Shown: positions 58,216 to 64,000 of the stretch, one piece after another
Layout: the number at the start of each line of letters is the position of its first letter
Numbering within the stretch: the stretch's first letter is position 1
Made by a program: the position numbers and the translations under genes
The notes under the pieces: generated by a model
Seen by the model: only the letters and a program-made list of their open reading frames with translations
Database searches by the model: none
What the model was told of the DNA's origin: nothing
Assembly (NCBI GenBank): GCA_025358575.1
Contig: JANYJA010000060.1
Span: forward strand, 1-64,000
Length of the DNA: 64,000 nt
Source of the DNA: Terriglobia bacterium
Lineage (GTDB): Bacteria; Acidobacteriota; Terriglobia; Bryobacterales; Bryobacteraceae
Reading direction: 5' to 3'

Positions 58216-58896
58216 TTACTCCGAGACCTCAGAAAAGTTCCCGACGAATGCGCTGCGTTTGTCGGGGCTGCTCCACGTGGTACCGAGACCCTCGCCCCGG
58301 AACTGGTGGGCAACGGCGACGGCGGGCATGGCATGGGTCAAGTTGGTGAGCGGCTGGTACCAGACTTCTTCATTGCGGCAAATGTGGTCTCCCGAGGCCA
58401 TGGCGCGAGTTTCGATCTTCGCGAGGGTGCCGGCGGTGAGAGTCGCCTTCATGCTGTGGATGTCGCCGTTGGCGAAGGTCAGGTCGACGGGCTCGAAGTC
58501 GACACGGACGATTTGCTGGAGGAGGTCGCCGCCCATGTGCTTGGCGAAGCTCTTGAGCGCCAGTCGCTGTTCCCCGTTGGCACGGTCATCAATGATGAGC
58601 ACCGACTTGACGGGGTACGCGGTGTGATAGACGTCGCCAAGAGTCGAGCTGGCGCGAATGACGCCGACGACGGAGAGACCATTGAGATCCACGCCGTCCC
58701 ATGAGCCGTTCGAGACTTTCCAGCCGAAGACGGCGAGTTGGCCGACGAGACCGGTTTCGGAGTTGGCGAAGCAAGGGCCTGTGTAGACATCGGCAGTACG
58801 GGCTTCGACGTAATCGCCTTGAATCGAATGGGACGGGAGGCTGGCGGCGCTACAGATACCCGCACAGAGGATGAGGGAGCCTAGAGAGCGTTTCAT
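58216..58896 (-). CDS. DUF1326-family protein with signal peptide
   Basis: 226 residues from ATG 58896, which begins a signal-peptide-like segment (KRSLGSLILCAGICSAASLP); a longer form from 58947 would bury it. The rest matches the DUF1326 pattern: GDYVEARTADVYTGPCFANS, then GWKVSNGSWDGVDLNGLSVV and HICRNEEVWYQPL. The family has no known function and contains conserved Cys and His that might bind metal (inference). It is 14 bp after the small Cys-rich gene and may belong to the molybdenum hydroxylase run. Confidence 0.82.
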   Translation of the reverse strand: MKRSLGSLILCAGICSAASLPSHSIQGDYVEARTADVYTGPCFANSETGLVGQLAVFGWKVSNGSWDGVDLNGLSVVGVIRASSTLGDVYHTAYPVKSVLIIDDRANGEQRLALKSFAKHMGGDLLQQIVRVDFEPVDLTFANGDIHSMKATLTAGTLAKIETRAMASGDHICRNEEVWYQPLTNLTHAMPAVAVAHQFRGEGLGTTWSSPDKRSAFVGNFSEVSE

Positions 58897-58910
58897 GCAC
58901 TCCAATTGTA

Positions 58911-59144
58911 TCAAAGAGGCTTGTAGCAACGTCTCGCCTCGTTGCACTCGTACTCATCGACGAGCTTGCTGTCCGGGCCGAGGCAGTTGTAGGTATGCTG
59001 GCACCAGAAGGCGCGGTCATTGCCATGGGGGACTGTTGGGTCCCACTCGGCTTCGATAAACAGACCTTTCCAGCGCAGATTTTCGCAGCGGTCGTGACCC
59101 ACGCGCGTTAGGCCGGAGCGCTCCCCGCGATCGGCAAGCGCCAT
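58911..59144 (-). CDS. Small Cys-rich conserved hypothetical protein
   Basis: 77 residues with five Cys in the second half, rich in Trp and aromatic residues (CENLRWKGLFIEAEWDPTVP, DRAFWCQHTYNCLGPD, ECNEARRCYKPL). No signal peptide is evident. The composition suggests a small metal-binding or disulfide-rich protein; related small acidobacterial proteins exist, but I cannot name a family. It starts 2 bp after the FAD-subunit gene and is followed by DUF1326, so it is probably part of the same transcript. Confidence 0.6.
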   Translation of the reverse strand: MALADRGERSGLTRVGHDRCENLRWKGLFIEAEWDPTVPHGNDRAFWCQHTYNCLGPDSKLVDEYECNEARRCYKPL

Positions 59145-59146
59145 CG

Positions 59147-60118
59147 CTAGCCCTTTACCGCTTCCAGCAGTGCGCGCTTTATCGCTACTCGCGCCAGTTG
59201 CACCTTATATGCGTTCTGACTGAGCGGCGTTGCATCCATCAGCGCTTGTTTCGCGGCTTGAGTGGCGACTTCTTCGGTGATGCCCTTACCGGCGAGCACC
59301 TTGTCGGCCGCCGTGGCTTCGAAAGGCGTTGGGGCGACGTGGCCGAGCACGACACGGGCGCTCGTGACTGTCGACCCGTTCATCTTCAGAGCGACGGATG
59401 CAGTCGCCAGCGGCCAATCGAGAGCCGTCTTGTGACGCACTTCGTAAGTGGCATTGCGAGTGCCAATTGGAACATGAATCTCACTTACTAACTCATTCGG
59501 CTGGATTGCAACCTCGCGCATGGATTCATTCAGCGGAGTTACGAAGAACTTGTCGGCTGCAATATCGCGACTGCCCGATGCCGACACCACGCGCACCGTG
59601 GCCCCCAGCGCCACCAGAGCCGGCCCCAAGCTGGAAGGGCTGACGAAGAACGCGGGCCCGTTGTTGTTCAGAATGGCGTGATAGCGATTTTCGCCATCCG
59701 GCACCAACGCCTTGTTATTGTCCATTGCGAGGACGCCGTAACCTTGGCGAAAATACCAGCAGCGCGGGCGCTGGCATAAGTCACCGCCCACGGTCCCCAT
59801 GTTGCGGATTTGCGGGCTCGCGACGCCGCGAGCGGCTTCCACCAGAGAAGGCAAGCTCTTGCGCAGGAGCGCATTTTCCATAAGGTCGTCGAACGTCACC
59901 ATAGAGCCGATGCGGACGCCATACTTGCCTGAAGTGATTCCACCGAGCTCTTTAATCTGCTTAATGTTCACGATGAGCCGAGGCGTCACCAGATGTTCTT
60001 TCATCATGCTAATGAGGTCCGTGCCTCCGGCCAGCGGCTGCACCTCACCCGGCTTGGTCGAGAGCAGCCCGAGCGCTTCCTGCAAAGTCGCAGGACTCGC
60101 GTATGCGAAGTTTTCCAT
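59147..60118 (-). CDS. Molybdenum hydroxylase FAD-binding subunit (CoxM/PaoB-like)
   Basis: 323 residues of the FAD-binding (PCMH-type) family with CO dehydrogenase flavoprotein C-terminal domain. FAD motifs: PLAGGTDLISMMKEHLVTP and NMGTVGGDLCQRPRCWYFR. In PaoB-type proteins the following loop carries more Cys for a [4Fe-4S] cluster. Here the loop reads QGYGVLAMDNNKALVPDGEN, with no Cys, so the cluster is probably absent. It passes electrons between the [2Fe-2S] subunit and an acceptor. Starts 1 bp inside the stop of the large subunit (TAATG). Confidence 0.92.
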   Translation of the reverse strand: MENFAYASPATLQEALGLLSTKPGEVQPLAGGTDLISMMKEHLVTPRLIVNIKQIKELGGITSGKYGVRIGSMVTFDDLMENALLRKSLPSLVEAARGVASPQIRNMGTVGGDLCQRPRCWYFRQGYGVLAMDNNKALVPDGENRYHAILNNNGPAFFVSPSSLGPALVALGATVRVVSASGSRDIAADKFFVTPLNESMREVAIQPNELVSEIHVPIGTRNATYEVRHKTALDWPLATASVALKMNGSTVTSARVVLGHVAPTPFEATAADKVLAGKGITEEVATQAAKQALMDATPLSQNAYKVQLARVAIKRALLEAVKG

Positions 60119-62256
60119 TATGCGTTCCTTCCTTCGAGTGCTGCCAGAACGTGCATTGGCGTAAGCGGCACCCGCGGCACGCGGACTCCGATGGCATTCG
60201 CTACTGCGTTCGCAATGGCCGCGACCACGCCGATGGCCGGTGGTTCGCCGAGTCCGATCACGCCGCGCTTATCGTGCTCCGGAGTGATGTCGAGATGCGA
60301 AATAATCTCGCCAATGTCACCGATTCCCGCCAGCTTATAAAACTCCATGTCGGGATTCAGCATACGTCCGGTGTAGGCGTCCATCACGCGCTCTTCCATC
60401 AGCGCGCCGCAAATTCCCATGATCACGGCGCCATGAATCTGGCTGTCGGCCAGCTTAGGATTGACAACTAGCCCGACATCCTGAACGGCCACGAATCGGT
60501 TCATCTTGACGATGCCAGTTTCCGTGTCAACGCTGACATCCGCCATTTGGATTCCCCCCACGCCGCTCGAATTCAAACCTTCGGGCTTACGCTGATCGTT
60601 CGCGCCCATCTCGGAAATTTTGTTTGTTCCGAGCTTGGCGCATGCCGCCTGCCACGTCATGCTCTTCGACGGATTGTCCTTCATTTGAATCCGGCCATCG
60701 ACGGCTTTGAGCTGTTCCGGCTGCACGCCCATAACAGGAGCGACTGTCTCCAGCAATTTATTCAAGGCGTTCACGGAAGACTTGCGCGTGGATGACGAAA
60801 CTCCGCCGACCGTAGTCGATCCGCCGGAAGGTCCGGATGGCGGCAGCGAGTTATTGCCCATAACCAATTGCACCGAACCCACCGGCAGGCCGAGCGTTTC
60901 AGCGGCGACCTGGGTGATGACAGTGCGCGTGCCGCTGCCGACGTCTTGACTGCCGATTTCGATCTGCACCGATCCATCGGGATTGATGATGGTGCGGCAC
61001 TGACTGGTGTGGCCGCCGCCGCCCCACGTGTTGATCGCAAGCCCGAGGCCGCGCTTCACAGGGCCGGGATCGCCCTCGCCGCGCTGATGCCAGTTCTTCT
61101 TCCACTCGATCAATTCGGAAGCCTTGACCAACTGCGCGCGGTACGTGTCGGCCCGCGCCGTCACTTCCAGATTCTTCATGAAGAGATCGACGGGATCCAT
61201 CTTCAGCTTCGCCGCCAAATCTTCCAGAGCACTGCAAGTTAGGTAAGAGGCTTGGGGATGGTTCGGCGCCCGCCACGCGCGTACACCGCCGGTGTTTGTC
61301 GCAACGGCACTATGGGACATGCGTTTGTTGGGAATTTCAGTGAACACATAGGGCAGCGGAGGCGATCCGCCGCCGCCGATTCCGCCGGTCGCCCAAGACT
61401 CGGACTGCCACGCGGTGATGGTCCCGTCTTTCTTCGCCGCTACTTTGATCTTCGCGAATCCCGACGGACGGTTGCCGCCGATCATCAGCTCGTCCCTCCG
61501 CTCCAGCATCAACTTCACCGGACGCCCGCCGCTCATCTGCGAAAGATAAGCCGTCTCGACGCCCCAACGATCCGCCGCAAATTTGCTGCCGAAGCCGCCG
61601 CCGATGTAATCCATCTCGACTTTGATTTTGCCAGCGGGATATTTTAGTGATGTTGCGAGATCACCGCCGATGCCGGAGACGTTCTGCGTGGAAGGCCAGA
61701 GGTTTAGGCCGTCCTGCCGCCACTCGACGACGTTGCCGTGCGATTCCAGGCAGCAGTGTGTGAGGACGGGAATTCCGTAAAAGCCTTCGACCACGACGGC
61801 GTCGGCATCCTGAAAGGCCTTGTCAGGATCGCCCGTGACCTGCTCGCCGGCGGCTTTCGCGCGCGGGCCGGCCTTCGACAAATCCTCTTCCTTGACGAGG
61901 TGCGGAAGGACTTGATACTCAACCTTAATGTTGCGAATGGCGTCGCGCGCGATTTCTTCGGAGGTGGCGGCAACAGCGGCGATCTCGGCGCCCTCCCACT
62001 GAATCTCATCGCCCGGCGCAGCGATGGCGCGCACCGCCGTGACACCCTTCAAGCTCTTGGCGTCATCGAGATTGATGCTGACGATTTTCGCGTGCGCATG
62101 CGGCGAAGTGAGAAGCATGCCGAACAGCAGATCTTTGCGATAGAAATCTGAAGCGTACTTGGCGCGGCCGGAAGATTTCGCGCCTCCATCGAGCCGGCTG
62201 ATCCGCTTGCCGATGACGCGGCGGTCATTCATCGGTGGCCAACTGTAATCAGGCAT
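60118..62256 (-). CDS. Molybdopterin-binding large subunit of an aldehyde oxidoreductase-like enzyme
   Basis: 712 residues, xanthine dehydrogenase/aldehyde oxidase fold: N-terminal hammerhead (GKRISRLDGGAKSSGRAKYA) and MoCo domains 1 and 2. The catalytic Glu is in GLGEPPAIGVVAAIAN near the C-terminus, and MoCo contacts lie in GGGFGSKFAADRWGVETAYL and VRAWRAPNHPQ. The CODH-type loop is not present, so this is aldehyde oxidoreductase-like (PaoC) rather than CO dehydrogenase. Substrate unknown. It overlaps the [2Fe-2S] subunit by 8 bp. Confidence 0.93.
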   Translation of the reverse strand: MPDYSWPPMNDRRVIGKRISRLDGGAKSSGRAKYASDFYRKDLLFGMLLTSPHAHAKIVSINLDDAKSLKGVTAVRAIAAPGDEIQWEGAEIAAVAATSEEIARDAIRNIKVEYQVLPHLVKEEDLSKAGPRAKAAGEQVTGDPDKAFQDADAVVVEGFYGIPVLTHCCLESHGNVVEWRQDGLNLWPSTQNVSGIGGDLATSLKYPAGKIKVEMDYIGGGFGSKFAADRWGVETAYLSQMSGGRPVKLMLERRDELMIGGNRPSGFAKIKVAAKKDGTITAWQSESWATGGIGGGGSPPLPYVFTEIPNKRMSHSAVATNTGGVRAWRAPNHPQASYLTCSALEDLAAKLKMDPVDLFMKNLEVTARADTYRAQLVKASELIEWKKNWHQRGEGDPGPVKRGLGLAINTWGGGGHTSQCRTIINPDGSVQIEIGSQDVGSGTRTVITQVAAETLGLPVGSVQLVMGNNSLPPSGPSGGSTTVGGVSSSTRKSSVNALNKLLETVAPVMGVQPEQLKAVDGRIQMKDNPSKSMTWQAACAKLGTNKISEMGANDQRKPEGLNSSGVGGIQMADVSVDTETGIVKMNRFVAVQDVGLVVNPKLADSQIHGAVIMGICGALMEERVMDAYTGRMLNPDMEFYKLAGIGDIGEIISHLDITPEHDKRGVIGLGEPPAIGVVAAIANAVANAIGVRVPRVPLTPMHVLAALEGRNA

Positions 62257-62872
62257 GTCGCGATCCTTTCATTTCTTTGGCGGCCTCAAGAACGGCTTTG
62301 CGTACGCCAACGTAAGTTCCACAGCGGCATAGATTGCCGCCGAGCCCGTGTTCAACCTGTTCGTAACTGGGGTCGGGATTGCGGTCAAGGAAACCCTTCG
62401 CGGCCATTACGAAGCCCGGGGTGCAGTATCCGCACTGCTGACCATCCTGGCTCACGAAAGCCGCCGACACGGGATGCAATTTCCCGGCTGGCGCGAGGCC
62501 CTCGATGGTTTGGATGTCGCGCCCTTGCGCATCGATGGCGAGGACGGTGCAACTATAATTCACTTTGCCGTCGATCATGACGGTGCAAGCGCCGCAGGTG
62601 CCTCGATCGCATACGCGCTTGGCACCAGTCAGGCCGATCTGGTTGCGCATGGCGTCGAGCAGAGTGACGCGTGGTTCGACGATGATGTTGACCGGCTTGC
62701 CGTTGACCTTGAGTGTGATCGGGGCGGCGTCTGGGCCGATGGTTTTGGCGACTGCAAAAGGTTCGGCGAGCGCGGTTTTCTCGAGAACAACGGCGCCCAC
62801 AGCGGTGCTGGTGATGCCGACGCCGCGGATGAAACCGCGACGGGAGGTGCCTGGGGGATTTTTGGACTTCAC
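62249..62872 (-). CDS. [2Fe-2S] subunit of molybdenum hydroxylase with Tat signal (PaoA-like)
   Basis: 207 residues from the GTG at 62872, with GAAAGGG upstream; a longer reading frame to 62917 has no signal improvement. The N-terminus has a twin-arginine signal (PGTSRRGFIRGVGITSTAVG), so the holoenzyme is exported folded, as in PaoABC. Two clusters: plant-type ferredoxin motif CDRGTCGACTVMIDGKVNYSC, abbreviated here as C-X4-C-X2-C-X11-C, and CGYCTPG...LCRCGTY in the all-helical domain. Order S-L-M equals the usual one. Confidence 0.93.
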   Translation of the reverse strand: MKSKNPPGTSRRGFIRGVGITSTAVGAVVLEKTALAEPFAVAKTIGPDAAPITLKVNGKPVNIIVEPRVTLLDAMRNQIGLTGAKRVCDRGTCGACTVMIDGKVNYSCTVLAIDAQGRDIQTIEGLAPAGKLHPVSAAFVSQDGQQCGYCTPGFVMAAKGFLDRNPDPSYEQVEHGLGGNLCRCGTYVGVRKAVLEAAKEMKGSRHA

Positions 62873-62954
62873 GATATGGGTCCCTTTCGTTGGTGGAGGT
62901 TCGGAAACTATAACCATATACCAGGGACGGGGCGCGCCGCAAAGCGGTATGGGG

Positions 62955-64000
62955 TTAAGGGGTTGTGTTCAGAAAGACGATGGCTTTCTCCGCACCGAAA
63001 ACCACGCCGACGAAATCCGGCTTGCCATCGCCGTTCAAATCCCCGGCGGCCACATCCGTGGAGTAGAGCGGGCCCGACAGAAGCAGGGGCGGTTGAAAAG
63101 TCCCGTCACCATTGCCCGTAAGCACGGCGTAGAAACCAGTGTTTGAATCGGCGACGACAAGGTCCTGCTTGCCATCATGGTTGAAGTCCGCAACGGCAAT
63201 CTTGAACGGGTTTGAGCCGCCATTCACAAATCTTGGGGCCTGGAAGGTTCCGTCCCCGTTGCCGAGCAGCACGGCGATGGAACCGGTCGATCCCGCAGGG
63301 GTATTTGCGACCGCCACATCGAGTCGCCCGTCGCCGTTGAAATCCCCCAGCGCGAAGCCTTGGAGCAACTCCCCGGCCGGGTATAACTTGGCCGCATCGA
63401 ACGTGCCATCGCCGTGTCCGAGCAGCACGGCCATACTGCCATTTTTATGCGGCTGCTGATTTCCTTGATCGACAACAATGAGGTCTCCCTTACCGTCGCC
63501 GTTAACGTCGGCGATCTTCAGCAATATCGGATAGTTGCCGGTAACTAAGTGGACCGGAGGTTGAAACGTGCCGTCTCCGTTGTTGAAAAGAATCGTAAGA
63601 TGACCGCCCGTGGGATTGGCATTGGTGACGGCGATGTCGGGTTTGCCGTCACCGTTTAAATCACCCACCGCGATTCCGTTCGCATCTTTCCCCGCAAAAA
63701 GAATAACTGGCGCTTGGAAGGTTCCATCGCCGTTTCCAAAAAGTACGCTGATGTAATACTGGAATCCGCTCGCGACGGCTATGTCGAGCTTGCCGTCGCT
63801 GTTCAAATCCACGACTTCCAGAAACGCTGGCTTGTTGACGGACGCCGGGATGGCGGCGGTAAATGTTCCATCCCCTTTGCCCAAGAAAATTGAGATGTTA
63901 TTGGAGTTGTTATTGGTGACGGCCAGATCGGGTATGCCGTCTCGATTGAAATCGGCAATTGCGACGCTTTGGGGATCCGTGCCGACGGGGTAGATTACTC
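62955..64000 (-). CDS. FG-GAP/VCBS-repeat secreted protein (5' partial)
   Basis: The frame is open through base 64000, so the N-terminus lies outside; about 347 residues are seen. They are tandem FG-GAP beta-propeller repeats of about 50 residues: VALGDFNGDGR-like units such as GDLNGDGKPDIAVTNANP, ADVNGDGKGDLIVVD, GDFNGDGRLDVAVAN, ADFNHDGKQDLVVAD, each with NGDGTFQAP-type strands and calcium-type DxNxDG loops. Usual location is extracellular; function may be adhesion or substrate binding. It ends 40 bp from the start of the Mo-hydroxylase run without a clear terminator. Confidence 0.9.
   Translation of the reverse strand, partial: VIYPVGTDPQSVAIADFNRDGIPDLAVTNNNSNNISIFLGKGDGTFTAAIPASVNKPAFLEVVDLNSDGKLDIAVASGFQYYISVLFGNGDGTFQAPVILFAGKDANGIAVGDLNGDGKPDIAVTNANPTGGHLTILFNNGDGTFQPPVHLVTGNYPILLKIADVNGDGKGDLIVVDQGNQQPHKNGSMAVLLGHGDGTFDAAKLYPAGELLQGFALGDFNGDGRLDVAVANTPAGSTGSIAVLLGNGDGTFQAPRFVNGGSNPFKIAVADFNHDGKQDLVVADSNTGFYAVLTGNGDGTFQPPLLLSGPLYSTDVAAGDLNGDGKPDFVGVVFGAEKAIVFLNTTP

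Noticed and set aside
60118-62256. Carbon monoxide dehydrogenase large subunit
   Set aside because: The CODH active-site loop (AYRCSFR type) is absent; sequence reads RAWRAPNHPQ, and the enzyme has a Tat-exported small subunit as in aldehyde oxidoreductases.

Overview
The window looks like a chromosomal segment of an Acidobacteriota bacterium, most likely a Solibacter/Bryobacter relative. The lineage clues are the families themselves: a VWFA-related secreted protein of the acidobacterial type (17065-18084), a Solibacter-type TIGR03437 secreted protein (19987-20775), a GloVer-repeat/IPT secreted protein, NHL- and FG-GAP-type secreted proteins, and a complete nuoIJKLMNH block. Base composition is moderately GC-rich except inside a mobile element at 32.3-34.5 kb. 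I recognised no rRNA, tRNA or CRISPR array. Tight operons with 1-8 bp overlaps and non-ATG starts (GTG, TTG and apparently CTG) are common.

Layout. 0-5 kb: end of an unrecognised secreted or TPR-like protein, a small secreted Lys-rich protein with a good terminator, then tldD-tldE-single-TM protein. 5-9.4 kb: porin, PstS-like binding protein and GGDEF/EAL protein, which form a translationally coupled trio. 9.4-12.3 kb: transglutaminase, an acidobacterial single-TM protein and a PfkB kinase. 12.3-17 kb (minus): an MFS transporter, queC, queE, an ankyrin protein, a cupin and a second MFS transporter in one run. 17-21.3 kb: VWFA-related protein, HTH-less S24 protein, mutY, TIGR03437 protein and a Spy/CpxP-like protein. 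21.7-26.2 kb (minus): hypothetical, tilS, ftsH, HAD phosphatase. 26.3-31.9 kb: multi-TM glycosyltransferase-like protein with a methyltransferase, then a hypothetical, HDAC-family deacylase and SMP-30 protein on the other strand.

31.9-40.6 kb is the unusual part. An NHL-type gene is split by a 2,286-bp IS1-family element with 16-bp inverted repeats and an 8-bp target duplication. The element carries two passenger genes besides a transposase interrupted by TAG. Removing the element and one duplicate restores the host reading frame exactly across the junction. Next come a di-haem cytochrome c, a secreted hypothetical, a frameshifted cupredoxin, a cytochrome-beta-barrel pseudogene with four lesions, and a 33-residue membrane protein. 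Four promoter regions here carry GTAAAA direct repeats at an 11-bp period, which resembles an OmpR/CpxR-type operator and suggests a former common regulon of envelope redox proteins.

40.7-48.7 kb: a LigT-like protein and nuoIJKLMNH, with nuoH displaced to the end. 48.8-52.4 kb: two large secreted proteins. In the first, a (TC)12 tract lies inside the signal-peptide codons and puts the well-supported start out of frame with the body, which predicts phase variation. 52.5-57.6 kb: an MFS transporter overlapping an Old Yellow Enzyme-like oxidoreductase, then ahcY and metK of the methyl cycle. 58.2-64 kb (minus): DUF1326 protein, a small Cys-rich protein, a three-subunit molybdenum hydroxylase of the periplasmic aldehyde-oxidoreductase type, and an FG-GAP repeat protein running off the window.
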